From F23-D06 sp045130275 (lineage in GTDB: Bacteria; Bacteroidota; Bacteroidia; Bacteroidales; WCHB1-69), in the NCBI GenBank assembly GCA_045130275.1, contig JBGUPL010000013.1, positions 1 through 64,000 of the forward strand: a stretch of DNA of 64,000 nucleotides, read 5' to 3'. Below the pieces are notes generated by a model. That model saw nothing but the letters and a program-made list of their open reading frames with translations, was not told the origin of the DNA and did not search any database. A program made the position numbers and the translations under genes. This document shows, piece by piece, positions 37,201 to 45,443 of this stretch; within the stretch, counting starts at the first letter, position 1; each line of letters begins with the position of its first letter.

Positions 37201-37657
37201 CCTGCTGTTCAACTTCTTTCACCTTATTCCAAACTCCATTTTCGGAAGTCAGCGACCATTCCACATTATTCAGATTTCCATTGCGGTTGATAGAGAATGC
37301 GGTTTTAGCGGTATATGTAACACTATCATTTCCAACGAATTGCAGACTACACCAACCATCTTTCGTGCCACGTTTGAGATACTGCCGCAGGTCGTTGATG
37401 GCGATGCCTTTGTTCTTGTCGCTGAACTGGAATTCGGGGTCGGAGTACTGATTCTCTTTCTTTTCGGCGATGCTTTGCAGCCGCGGCGTTTTGCAGAACA
37501 ACGCCATGCAGATCGCATCGAGAATAGTGCTCTTGCCCGCACCCGAGGGACCCCAAATCATGAAAATATGCTGATTCTCGGGCATCAGATGCTCAAAATC
37601 GACAACCGCTTCCGCAATGGAGTTGATATTTCGTATATCTAATCGTTTGAATTTCAT
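34262..37657 (-). CDS. sbcC: Exonuclease subunit SbcC (Rad50-like SMC ATPase)
   Basis: 1131 residues. The N-terminal ATPase half has the P-loop GPSGAGKST (about 35-43); very long coiled coils follow, broken near residues 551-554 by the zinc hook CPVC; the C-terminal half has the signature VSGGESFLISIALALG and Walker B FLFIDEGISQLDG. With SbcD it forms a nuclease that cleaves hairpins and protein-blocked ends, which may matter in a genome so rich in palindromes. The end of the gene lies in a 7-bp array. Confidence 0.95.
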   Translation of the reverse strand: MKFKRLDIRNINSIAEAVVDFEHLMPENQHIFMIWGPSGAGKSTILDAICMALFCKTPRLQSIAEKKENQYSDPEFQFSDKNKGIAINDLRQYLKRGTKDGWCSLQFVGNDSVTYTAKTAFSINRNGNLNNVEWSLTSENGVWNKVKEVEQQVITVTGLTYDQFCRTTMLAQGEFTKFMKSDQNAKAEILEKLTDTSIFSEIGRRIYEKYNAQKRAYEQLNSQNENIVRLNEEQITEYQQNIQDIEAENKQIDEELKVLTNKSNWINQLAQYQENVRTSEAQWVSADAATKSEAHLRTQETVQRWEKTEKVRKTYAEMVQLRQDVDLLQASEKKYKSEYQLLTSGLQYERQQLELLHAEIEKLQNEQKTQAYKVDVYAEAPVLCEKLGQFARFQQDLSQTEDKIKATTVSIGQYGEALEKKKGEIGQQQEIITQLTQEAATLKSQTQQFDLAELTRQQTEKTNLLNQLANIRKSVQELRNQQDAIAALKNAVTTQQQNVQELGQQFAEAQRRYSSAKAAQETAQKCYDSAAQSVNDFAKQIRAGLQVGDTCPVCGQKVEQLLTNEAVEQSVKMLQQQLSEANVALTDAKNAMDVAATNLSRAQAGFEIAQKDLQNKSQQQKTALTALGETCKSLNITMDKTIDEQIENQIFTADSAAKEIACRIQAAIQLNKQLTEKTELLSQQGKRMEELTADRHQAEVNLVSAQKSLDSLQAQKTQTDQNIETSKAELAAFFSEIYPKWEENPPETAETLDREAKAYEKCKEVLRNRQDSAEKRELELQQMHTFEKKVSALFPFPASEVAKPCEQLAEEWMQLAENCVVLAQKQSELSKKMSQTEVFLQDYYRQHSEISEQMLSELAGISAEMIAQLREQLKTVQEVAHTAYGKWQQAQETLRKHEESKPEMGEEEPLSDIEQQIRTKNDLKTQKSQQIGQIQQILRQDADNKRKYADTLAKLDALQQQVRQWERLNNVFGDSTGKTFRKIAQSFILQKLLDNTNYFLGMLSDRYELTGAGRELMILVKDKYLGDAPRPVEMVSGGESFLISIALALGLSNLALQGISSDFLFIDEGISQLDGTLCDSVVNTLQQLHHIVHCSIGIISHLDVLADKIPTKIIVQPVSHGTSEVTIHNVE

Positions 37658-37710
37658 TATTTAGTGGTTGGTGAACAGTTTAAGGTTTAAGGTAATAAAA
37701 ATTTGAAACA

Positions 37711-37749
37711 CATTCCTTGAGCAGTCCCAGTAGGGACAAGAGCTCGGTA
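37711..37749. repeat. Dispersed 39-bp element with GTCCC/GGGAC hairpin, copy 2
   Basis: Nearly identical to 28708-28746 (differences in the AAA/GAG and GAC/AGT positions), lying between sbcD and sbcC. ATTCGCAA follows about 15 bases later, as in copy 1. Confidence 0.75.
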
Positions 37750-37784
37750 GAATTTTGAAATGAATTCGCAACCATGGTTAGTAG

Positions 37785-38972
37785 CTATCGTGATTGTTCC
37801 TCCCTAACCTCTTGTATGACAGAATGTAACAATTCTTTCAGCGTATCGTCCATATCGGTTTGGAGGGTGTCGGTGAAGTAGCGTTCGGCAATCTCGAAGG
37901 GGTCTTTTTCGCGGAATTCCGACAGGTTGAAGTCCGGTTTTTCCACAGCAGTCTTGCCTTCGGAGGTGGGACGCGAGACTTTGTAGTCGCAATAGAGGAG
38001 GTCTTCGCCGCGTTCCAAAATGCCGCGTATTCGGTTCTCCGTGTCGGAGGGCAGCCGCTCGGCCGACAAGACATTGACCTGCACATAGCCCTGTCGTTCA
38101 GGAAGATGCGTCTCCAAATAGTCCAAAGCCTCTTCCAACGGCTGCGGTTCGGCGGGAATCATATAGAATTTTCGCAAGGGTTCCAGATCGATCGTTTCTA
38201 TCTTTGGCATATCCCCGTGATTATCAATGGTGACCATCGTCACTGAGTGCGAAAACTGCTCTTTGAAGTTGAGCTGCACCGGACTGCCGCAGTAGCGCGC
38301 CTTGCCATTCGGCAGGGTCTGCGGTGTGTGGATATGCCCTAGCGCAAAATAGTCGTAATAATCATCTATATCACAGAGATTCATACTGTTAATACCACCA
38401 ACTATGTCACGGCCGTTGAACGAGGTGCTCTCATGCGCGCTGAAGATGGCGTTGCCAATTGTAGTATGTCCCATCAGAATTACAGGCAAATTCCGGGTGT
38501 TTCGAGCACGGATTTCGGTCAGCACAATATTGTATAGATCATTTTGATAATCAGGCACATAAGGAATAGCCGCAATCCAGCCTTTGTCGGGAATCTCGAC
38601 AATGTGTTTGTCGAGAAGATATTGGTCGTCAGCACGTTCCGCCGCGCCGACAAAGTAGGCGTTCACGCGCCGCCACACCCCGGACATACTCTCCACTCGC
38701 GAACTACTGTCGTGGTTGCCGGCCGTGAGGACAACCGGCATTTCCGGTGCCAAGTCGCAGATTCTAAGCAGATTGTCGGAAAGGAAACGCATGGAACTGT
38801 TGCTGGGCGCGTTCTTGTCGTAAAGGTCGCCGCTGACGATAAGCGCGTCAGGGCGCTCGCGCACAATGATATCGCAGAGTTGATCTAAGAAGCATTGGTG
38901 TTCTTCCTGCCTATCGTAGTGGAAGTTAAGCACCTGTCCGATGTGCCAGTCTGAAGTGTGTACTATTTTCAT
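37785..38972 (-). CDS. sbcD: Exonuclease subunit SbcD (Mre11-like)
   Basis: 395 residues from MKIVHTSDWHIGQ; the ATG at 38993 is rejected because it lies in the promoter box. Metallophosphoesterase motifs: HTSDWHIG, SGDLYDK, TAGNHDSSSR, MGHTTIGN and FALGHIHTPQ, giving the His and Asp ligands of the two-metal centre. SbcD supplies the nuclease activity and SbcC the ATPase. sbcC follows 127 bases later. Confidence 0.95.
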   Translation of the reverse strand: MKIVHTSDWHIGQVLNFHYDRQEEHQCFLDQLCDIIVRERPDALIVSGDLYDKNAPSNSSMRFLSDNLLRICDLAPEMPVVLTAGNHDSSSRVESMSGVWRRVNAYFVGAAERADDQYLLDKHIVEIPDKGWIAAIPYVPDYQNDLYNIVLTEIRARNTRNLPVILMGHTTIGNAIFSAHESTSFNGRDIVGGINSMNLCDIDDYYDYFALGHIHTPQTLPNGKARYCGSPVQLNFKEQFSHSVTMVTIDNHGDMPKIETIDLEPLRKFYMIPAEPQPLEEALDYLETHLPERQGYVQVNVLSAERLPSDTENRIRGILERGEDLLYCDYKVSRPTSEGKTAVEKPDFNLSEFREKDPFEIAERYFTDTLQTDMDDTLKELLHSVIQEVREEQSR

Positions 38973-38990
38973 TATACCCGTTTTGAGCGG

Positions 38991-38998
38991 CAAAAATA
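38991..38998 (-). promoter_or_regulatory. -7 box (TATTTTTG) of sbcD-sbcC
   Basis: The minus strand reads TATTTTTG 19 bases before the sbcD ATG at 38972. Confidence 0.55.
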
Positions 38999-39054
38999 CT
39001 ATTTTTTCAAAGGATATTTTCCGTGGAAGCCCATGACCATGTCTTAAAAAATGT

Positions 39055-39062
39055 TATCTTTG
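39055..39062 (+). promoter_or_regulatory. -7 box (TATCTTTG) of gmk
   Basis: TATCTTTG 20 bases before the gmk ATG at 39082. Confidence 0.6.
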
Positions 39063-39081
39063 CAGCCTAAATCAACCTGAT

Positions 39082-39651
39082 ATGAATGGCAAAGTAATTA
39101 TTGTATCCGCGCCTTCCGGGGCCGGCAAAACCTCTATCGTCAAGCACGTTCTGAATTTCCTTCCCGAACTGCGCTTCTCCACATCGGCCACCACCCGCAC
39201 CATGCGTAAGGGTGAGGTCAACGGCAAGGACTACCATTTTCTCTCCGTGGACGACTTCAAAAAGGGTATCCGTCGCAACGATTTCCTCGAATGGGAGGAG
39301 GTATATGCCAACCAGTTCTACGGCACGCTCAAGAGCGAAATCCAACGCATCTGGGACGAGGGCAAGACGGTGATTTTCGATGTGGATGTGAAAGGAGGTC
39401 TCAACATCAAGAAATATTTCGGCGACAACGCACTGGCCATCTTTGTGGAACCGCCCACCGTGCAGGAGTTGGAAAACCGGCTTCGCAATCGCGGCACCGA
39501 GACCGAAGAGTCGTTGCGCAAAAGAGTCGAAAAGGCTGAGTACGAGCTCTCCTTCGCGCCCCAGTTCGACAAGATCATCCTCAACGACAATCTCGACGAT
39601 GCCCGTGAGGAAATGCTCCAAACAATTCGCGAATTCCTTGATAAAGAATGA
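39082..39651 (+). CDS. gmk: Guanylate kinase
   Basis: Converts GMP to GDP with ATP. 189 residues, the usual length. P-loop SAPSGAGKTS (about 9-18), TTRTMRKGEVNGKDYHFLS and EWEEVYANQFYGT in the GMP-binding region, and FDVDVKGGLNIKK. The stop overlaps the next start by 4 bases (ATGA), indicating coupled translation with the flavoprotein. Confidence 0.97.
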   Translation: MNGKVIIVSAPSGAGKTSIVKHVLNFLPELRFSTSATTRTMRKGEVNGKDYHFLSVDDFKKGIRRNDFLEWEEVYANQFYGTLKSEIQRIWDEGKTVIFDVDVKGGLNIKKYFGDNALAIFVEPPTVQELENRLRNRGTETEESLRKRVEKAEYELSFAPQFDKIILNDNLDDAREEMLQTIREFLDKE

Positions 39652-40766
39652 GTTGTAAGCAAAAACATATCGCCATCATCGGGGCGGGCGCTTCGGGGCT
39701 GTTCTTGGCGAGGAAGCTTTCCGAATCGCCGGAAGTGGATGTCACCGTTTTCGAGAAAAACCGCCAAGTGGGCGCTAAGTTGCGTGCCTCGGGCGGTGGC
39801 AAAGCCAACCTTTTCAACCGCGATATACGTCCAAAACACTATAATCAACCGGATTTTATCGAAGCATTGCTACGACGATATTCCCCGGAACAGCTTGAAA
39901 ACCAGTTCGCTGAATGGGGTCTGGTGACCGTTTCCGACGAGGAAGGGCGTGTCTATCCTGCCTCGCAGTTCTCCCAAACTGTGGTCGATGTGCTCACTCA
40001 ACATACGCATGATAAAACTCGATTAGAGACGAATTACGACATCCAACATATTGAGTATAAAAACAATACGTGGATAATCAACGACCACCCCACCCCATTT
40101 GATGTGTTGGTTCTGGCGTCAGGATCCCCTGCCGGGATGATTCCGAAAAACCAACGTAATTACAATCTCTATTTGCAAGATTTATCCCTGAAAACCAATC
40201 CATTAGAGTCTTCTTTGTCTGGTTTTATCCTAAAAGATTACCCGAAGTCGATATCAGGCTGCCGAACGAAGGCTATTGTTTCCTTGTATCAAAACAAAAA
40301 ACTGATACATAAGGAGTTCGGTGAAATCACGTTTAAGGACGACGGAGTGTCTGGTATTGTTGTCATGAACCTGTCGGCCCATTACAGACGGTTGCAATCA
40401 AAGAAGAATTGCCGCTTGGACATCAACCTCACCTATTGGGACGAAAGTTTCGACACAAGCACATATATTCATAAAAATCAAAATGTTATAGGATTATTGC
40501 ATCCTAAATTGGCTGCTCTTTATCAGCAAAAGCCTTTCGACATCCATCGCCTCATCTTCCAAATCGAAGACACCTATCCGTTGGAAGGGGCGCAGGTGGC
40601 CCACGGCGGCATCGACCTGTCGGAAATTGATGGGAACTTCGCTGCAAAAAGGTTTAAGAACCTCTTTATTCTGGGCGAAATGTTGGATGTAGATGGCGTT
40701 TGCGGCGGCTACAATCTGTTTTTCGCGTTCGCATCGGCTGCGATAGTCGGAAACAATATCCTGTAG
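39648..40766 (+). CDS. HI0933-family FAD-dependent oxidoreductase
   Basis: 372 residues. The N-terminal dinucleotide fold HIAIIGAGASGLFLA (GxGxxG) with acidic VTVFEKN, then the HI0933/BaiN family motif GAKLRASGGGKANLFNR, and a C-terminal FAD-binding segment (HGGIDLSEIDGNFAAKRFKNLFILGEMLDVDGVCGGYNLFFA in parts). Proteins of this family are flavoenzymes of uncertain substrate in most bacteria. Translationally coupled to gmk. Confidence 0.9.
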   Translation: MSCKQKHIAIIGAGASGLFLARKLSESPEVDVTVFEKNRQVGAKLRASGGGKANLFNRDIRPKHYNQPDFIEALLRRYSPEQLENQFAEWGLVTVSDEEGRVYPASQFSQTVVDVLTQHTHDKTRLETNYDIQHIEYKNNTWIINDHPTPFDVLVLASGSPAGMIPKNQRNYNLYLQDLSLKTNPLESSLSGFILKDYPKSISGCRTKAIVSLYQNKKLIHKEFGEITFKDDGVSGIVVMNLSAHYRRLQSKKNCRLDINLTYWDESFDTSTYIHKNQNVIGLLHPKLAALYQQKPFDIHRLIFQIEDTYPLEGAQVAHGGIDLSEIDGNFAAKRFKNLFILGEMLDVDGVCGGYNLFFAFASAAIVGNNIL

Positions 40767-40801
40767 TGGCGATTATTCGTCAATCTTCTTTCAAAAAATC
40801 G

Positions 40802-40809
40802 TATCTTTG
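40802..40809 (+). promoter_or_regulatory. -7 box (TATCTTTG) of purL
   Basis: TATCTTTG 25 bases before the purL ATG at 40835. Confidence 0.6.
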
Positions 40810-40834
40810 CGCCGCATTTTAGAATTTACAGATT

Positions 40835-43800
40835 ATGCGTGACGCTCGTATCTTTATAGAGAAAAAACAGGGTTTTCAGGTCGAGGCCGACAGTTTGAAA
40901 GCCACTTTGAACCAGAACTTTAACCTAAACATCACCAATCTTCGACATCTGAAGGTCTATGACATTTTCAACATAGATGAAGAACTGTTGAAGAAAGCCG
41001 AAAACGTGGTTTTCTCCGAGCCCGTAACGGACAACGTGAGCCATGAGTTCCCCTTGGAGGGACTTAAATATTTCGCCGTGGAGTTCCTGCCCGGACAGTT
41101 CGACCAGCGCGCCGACAGTGCCATGCAGTGCCTTAAACTCTTGAACCCCAAGACGGAAGCGGTCATCAAAAGCGCTAACCTTTACGTGATTGACGGCGAA
41201 CTGACCGACGATCAATGGCAAAAGGTCAAGAAATTCTGCATCAACGAGGTAGAAGCCCGCGAAAAGGACATGTCCCGATTGGAGCTGACCGAAAATCCTG
41301 ATGTTCAAGATGTTCCGATATACAATGGTTTCAGAACCTGGACAGAGGAACAGTTGCGCGATTTCCATGGCAAGATGGGATTGGCCATGTCGCTGGAAGA
41401 CCTGAAGTTCATCCAGCAATATTTCGCCAATGATGAGAAACGCGATCCGTCCGACACGGAAATCAAGCTGCTGGACACCTACTGGAGCGACCACTGCCGC
41501 CACACAACTTTCGAAACGGCCATCACGGACATCCAGACGGAGGGCGACAACGTTTACAAAGAGCAAATTGAGAATGCGTTGCGGGAATATCTCGCCGTGC
41601 GCGACGAGATGTACGGCAAAGAGACGCAACGGCCGGTCACGCTGATGGATTTGGCTTCCATTAACGGCAAATACGAATACAAGCGCGGCAACCTTCCCGA
41701 CAAGGAGATTTCCGAGGAGAACAACGCCTGCAGCATCCGCGTGAAGGTGGATGTTGATGGCAAAGAGGAAGACTGGCTGTTGATGTACAAAAACGAGACG
41801 CACAACCACCCGACGGAAATCGAGCCCTTCGGTGGTGCAGCCACTTGCGTGGGCGGCGCCATCCGCGACCCGCTGAGCGGCCGTAGCTACGTGTATCAGG
41901 CACTGCGTGTTACAGGTGCGGGTGACATTAACGCCCCGATTTCCGCCACGCTGCCCGGCAAACTCCCGCAGTCGGTGATTTCCAAGACCGCCGCCGCTGG
42001 ATATTCCTCCTACGGCAACCAAATCGGTTTGGCTACCACCTGCGTTCGCGAAATCTATCATCCTGATTATCAAGCAAAACGTCTGGAAATCGGTGCCGTG
42101 GTGGGTGCCGTTCCCGAGAATCAGGTGCGCCGTGAGCGTCCGCTGCCCGGCGACATCATCATCATGTTCGGTGGCCGTACGGGACGCGACGGTATCGGAG
42201 GCGCCACCGGTTCCTCGAAGGAGCACACCGAGAAGTCGCTCGACACCTGCGCCGCGGAGGTGCAGAAAGGTAACGCACCCGAAGAGCGCAAAATCCAGCA
42301 TTTGTTCCGCCGTCCCGAGGTGACCAAGCTCATCAAGAAGTCCAACGACTTCGGTGCTGGCGGTGTCAGCGTCGCCATCGGCGAGCTGGCCGACGGACTC
42401 ACCATCGATTTGGACACAGTACGTACGAAATACAAAGGTCTGAACGGCACAGAAGTCGCCATCAGCGAGTCGCAGGAGCGCATGAGCGTGGTGGTCGCGC
42501 CCGAAGACGTGGAGACCTTCTTCCAGTACTGCCGCGAGGAGAACCTGGAGGCCAACATCATCGCCAAGGTGACCGACAACAACCGCCTGACGATGACGTG
42601 GCGCGGCAAGACCATTGTCGATCTCAGCCGCGATTTCATCAACACCAACGGCGTGCGCCAGAAGGTGACCGCCAAAATCGCGCACGTGGCTGACGATGTG
42701 CTGAAACCTGCTGAAATTCAAGGGAAAACGATGCAGGAAAAGTGGCATAGCTGCCTTACCAATCCGAACGTGGCTTCCCAAAAGGGGTTGATCGAGATGT
42801 TCGACGCCACCATCGGTGCATCCACCGTGTTGATGCCCTTCGGCGGCAAAGACCAATTGACGGAAGCGCAGGTGAGCGCACAGAAACTGCCTGTACTGCA
42901 CGGACATACGGATCTCGCCTCCATCATGGCATTCGGTTACAACCCGTTCATCGCTATCCGTTCGCCGTACCACGCAGGGGTGATGGCCGTGTTGGAAGCC
43001 ATGTCGAAAATTGTGGCTGCTGGCGGCGACTACCACAAGATCCGCTTCACCTTCCAAGAATATTTCGAAAAACTCGGCAAAGATGCTACCCGCTGGGGCA
43101 AGCCGCTTTCCGCGTTGCTCGGTGCTTTCTGGATGCAGAAAGAGTTCGGACTCGCTTCCTTGGGCGGCAAGGACTCCATGAGCGGCACCTTCAAAGACAT
43201 GCACGTGCCGCCCACCATCGTCTCCTTCGCCATCACCACGGAGAATTCCGACCACATCATTTCGCCGGAATTCAAACAAAAAGGAAACTATATTTACCTT
43301 ATTGAGAATAAATTAGAAAACGATATCCCGAACATTCAGCACACAGCCGAGATATTCGACTTTGTACGTAAAAACATTCTGGACCAAAAGATAATCTCTG
43401 CATTCACGCTGCAGTTCGGCGGCATTGCGGAAGCATTGGCCAAGATGAGCTTCGGAAACGATTTAGGCTTTGATATTCAGACAAATAAAGACTTGTTTGC
43501 ATACGGTTACGGTAGTTTCATCGTGGAAACCACCGAAAAGTTAGACGCCCCGTTCGCCATCGAGTTGGGTAAAATCGCTGACGACTTCATCGTCAACGGC
43601 GAAAAGCTCGACAAGGCGGCGTTGTTGGCGGCTTGGCGCGGTTTCTACGGCAAGCTTTACCCACAAACTGCCCCGAACGAGACGGCTTCCGTGGGCGCGG
43701 AGTTCGCCCGCAACGTGCAAAACAACAATTTCGCGCCTGCCACGAAAGTCAGCAAGCCGAAAGTGATTCTGCCCGTATTCCCCGGCACCAACTGCGACTA

Positions 43801-44551
43801 CGACACCGCGAAGGCTTTCGAGGATGCCGGTGCGGAAACCCGCATTTTGGTCTTCAAAAACTTGGACGAAGCGGCCATCGAGCACTCCATCGACGAGCTG
43901 GCGGCAGCCATCCGTGAGTCGCAGATCCTTGCGCTCTCCGGCGGTTTCAGTTTGGGAGACGAGCCCGACGGCAGCGGCAAGTTCATCGCCAACGTGCTGA
44001 ACAGTCCGAAGGTCAAAGCGGCAGTCGAAGATCTGTTAGCCCGCAAGTGCTTGGTGCTTGGCATCTGCAACGGCTTCCAGGCGCTTGTCAAGTCCGGTCT
44101 GTTGCCTTTCGGTAAACTCGGCGATGTCACGCCCGACTCCCCCACCCTCTACCGCAACAACATCAACCGTCACATCTCGCGCATCGTGCGCACCCGCGTG
44201 GGCAGCACCAACTCCCCATGGCTTGCCTCCTTCAACGAGGGCGATGTCCACCAAATCGCGGTCAGCCACGGAGAGGGCAAGTTCGTGGTGTCGGAGCAAT
44301 TGGCCAAGCAACTTTTCGAGAACGGCCAAGTTGCATTCCAGTATTGCGACGAAAACGGACAAGTGAGCATGGATCCGGAAGACAACCCGAACGGCTCCTT
44401 CTACGCTATCGAGGGCATCGTCTCCGACAACGGCTTGATTCTCGGCAAGATGGGTCACAGCGAACGCAAAGGACATAACCTCTACAAGAACATCAGCGGA
44501 AACAAAGTGCAGGATATCTTTGCGAATGCAGTTCATTACTTTAAAGGTTAA
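40835..44551 (+). CDS. purL: Phosphoribosylformylglycinamidine synthase, single chain
   Basis: Fourth step of purine synthesis: FGAR plus glutamine and ATP to FGAM. 1238 residues, the long single-polypeptide form. An N-terminal PurS-like part (1-150), a linker, two AIR-synthase-type ATPase halves (SDHCRHTTFETAI, NETHNHPTEIEPFGGAATCVGGAIRD in part, and GGKDSMSGTF in the second), and a C-terminal glutamine amidotransferase with the nucleophile in VLGICNGFQAL (about 1075) and HGEGKF. The extreme C-terminus KG and its TAA lie in the first units of a 7-bp array. Confidence 0.97.
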   Translation: MRDARIFIEKKQGFQVEADSLKATLNQNFNLNITNLRHLKVYDIFNIDEELLKKAENVVFSEPVTDNVSHEFPLEGLKYFAVEFLPGQFDQRADSAMQCLKLLNPKTEAVIKSANLYVIDGELTDDQWQKVKKFCINEVEAREKDMSRLELTENPDVQDVPIYNGFRTWTEEQLRDFHGKMGLAMSLEDLKFIQQYFANDEKRDPSDTEIKLLDTYWSDHCRHTTFETAITDIQTEGDNVYKEQIENALREYLAVRDEMYGKETQRPVTLMDLASINGKYEYKRGNLPDKEISEENNACSIRVKVDVDGKEEDWLLMYKNETHNHPTEIEPFGGAATCVGGAIRDPLSGRSYVYQALRVTGAGDINAPISATLPGKLPQSVISKTAAAGYSSYGNQIGLATTCVREIYHPDYQAKRLEIGAVVGAVPENQVRRERPLPGDIIIMFGGRTGRDGIGGATGSSKEHTEKSLDTCAAEVQKGNAPEERKIQHLFRRPEVTKLIKKSNDFGAGGVSVAIGELADGLTIDLDTVRTKYKGLNGTEVAISESQERMSVVVAPEDVETFFQYCREENLEANIIAKVTDNNRLTMTWRGKTIVDLSRDFINTNGVRQKVTAKIAHVADDVLKPAEIQGKTMQEKWHSCLTNPNVASQKGLIEMFDATIGASTVLMPFGGKDQLTEAQVSAQKLPVLHGHTDLASIMAFGYNPFIAIRSPYHAGVMAVLEAMSKIVAAGGDYHKIRFTFQEYFEKLGKDATRWGKPLSALLGAFWMQKEFGLASLGGKDSMSGTFKDMHVPPTIVSFAITTENSDHIISPEFKQKGNYIYLIENKLENDIPNIQHTAEIFDFVRKNILDQKIISAFTLQFGGIAEALAKMSFGNDLGFDIQTNKDLFAYGYGSFIVETTEKLDAPFAIELGKIADDFIVNGEKLDKAALLAAWRGFYGKLYPQTAPNETASVGAEFARNVQNNNFAPATKVSKPKVILPVFPGTNCDYDTAKAFEDAGAETRILVFKNLDEAAIEHSIDELAAAIRESQILALSGGFSLGDEPDGSGKFIANVLNSPKVKAAVEDLLARKCLVLGICNGFQALVKSGLLPFGKLGDVTPDSPTLYRNNINRHISRIVRTRVGSTNSPWLASFNEGDVHQIAVSHGEGKFVVSEQLAKQLFENGQVAFQYCDENGQVSMDPEDNPNGSFYAIEGIVSDNGLILGKMGHSERKGHNLYKNISGNKVQDIFANAVHYFKG

Positions 44552-44633
44552 AGGCTAAGGGTTAAAGGTTAAAGATGCGACCCGTACCATTAACCGTTAA
44601 CCGTTAACCATTAACCATTAACCGTTAACCATT
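44543..44633. repeat. Paired inverted heptamer arrays between purL and the nuclease-like gene
   Basis: AAAGGTT units (44543-44574, about 4.5 copies) are followed after 13 bases by TTAACCR units (44588-44633, about 6.5 copies). The two arrays are complementary, so they could fold into one long hairpin. The first holds the purL stop; the second ends directly at the ATG at 44634. Confidence 0.9.
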
Positions 44634-45272
44634 ATGAGAATCAACGATATAGAATACATTGAGGTGGAAGTCCTGGATGTGCGGGCGGCGGCGCAGGCGA
44701 GCGAAGCATTCTCCATGATTGTGACGGAGCGCTACCATCCGGACCATTACATCCCGATCATCATCGGGTTGAATGAAGCCCGGGCAATTCTGGGCGAGCG
44801 TCACGGCCGTCTGCCGCAGCGACCGCTCACGCACACCCTCTTCGCAGACCTGCTGACAGACCATATTCCAGACTACAATCTTGAATTTGTCTCCATCGAC
44901 GACTTCGGCGACGGCATCTATTACGCTTCTATCGTTATCCAATCGCCCACGGGCACCTATTTCAACGTGGACGCGCGCCCGTCGGATGCGGTGGCTATCG
45001 CTTTGCACGCGAATATCCCCATCTACTTCCGGAAATCCTTGTTCGAGAAGCAGATGCAGATTGCCAAAAAGGCCTCCGACTATCAGGAAACGGCCGATTT
45101 CATGGATTTCCGTCCCGGGGCCAAAGCAGCACCCACCGTCCCCTCCGCTGAAACGGAATGGGAGACCATGTCCTTGTCGGAACTCAACGACTTGTTGCAA
45201 AATGCCATAGAAGAGGAAAATTACGAACTGGCTGCGAAGATCCAGGAGGAGATTGATAAGAGAGGGGCTTAG
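44634..45272 (+). CDS. Bifunctional-nuclease (DUF151) protein with UVR motif
   Basis: 212 residues. The N-terminal BFN/DUF151 domain (about 1-135) has LPIIIGLNEA-like PIIIGLNEARAIL, RPLTHTLFADLL and ARPSDAVAIALHANIPIY. The C-terminus (about 175-210, SELNDLLQNAIEEENYELAAKIQEEIDKR in parts) is a UvrB/C-type UVR motif. This domain pair is common in Bacteroidetes and Actinobacteria. Nuclease activity has been reported for plant relatives; the bacterial role is uncertain. The start codon directly follows a TTAACCR array, leaving no room for a normal ribosome site. Confidence 0.9.
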   Translation: MRINDIEYIEVEVLDVRAAAQASEAFSMIVTERYHPDHYIPIIIGLNEARAILGERHGRLPQRPLTHTLFADLLTDHIPDYNLEFVSIDDFGDGIYYASIVIQSPTGTYFNVDARPSDAVAIALHANIPIYFRKSLFEKQMQIAKKASDYQETADFMDFRPGAKAAPTVPSAETEWETMSLSELNDLLQNAIEEENYELAAKIQEEIDKRGA

Positions 45273-45274
45273 GT

Positions 45275-45344
45275 GGTTGTTGGTTGTTGGCTGTTGGCTA
45301 TTAGCTATTGGCTGTTGGCTATTAGCTATTGGCTGTTGGCTGGT
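45275..45344. repeat. Ten-copy heptamer array RGCTRTT
   Basis: Ten units: two GGTTGTT, then GGCTGTT, GGCTATT and AGCTATT in mixed order. It begins 3 bases after the TAG stop of the DUF151 gene. Confidence 0.95.
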
Positions 45345-45377
45345 CACTGGCGAGAAATTTGAAAACTGAAACCGATT

Positions 45378-45434
45378 GACTTAGACTTAGACTTGGACTT
45401 AGACTTGGACTTAGACTTAGAACTTAGACTTAGA
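45378..45434. repeat. Hexamer array GACTTR upstream of recQ
   Basis: About nine units of GACTTA/GACTTG, ending 9 bases before the recQ ATG. It is one of the few arrays in the window with a period other than 7. Confidence 0.9.
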
Positions 45435-45443
45435 ACATAAACT

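Noticed and set aside
40925..43279. 784-codon open frame on the minus strand
   Set aside because: Antisense shadow of purL; no domain pattern of its own.
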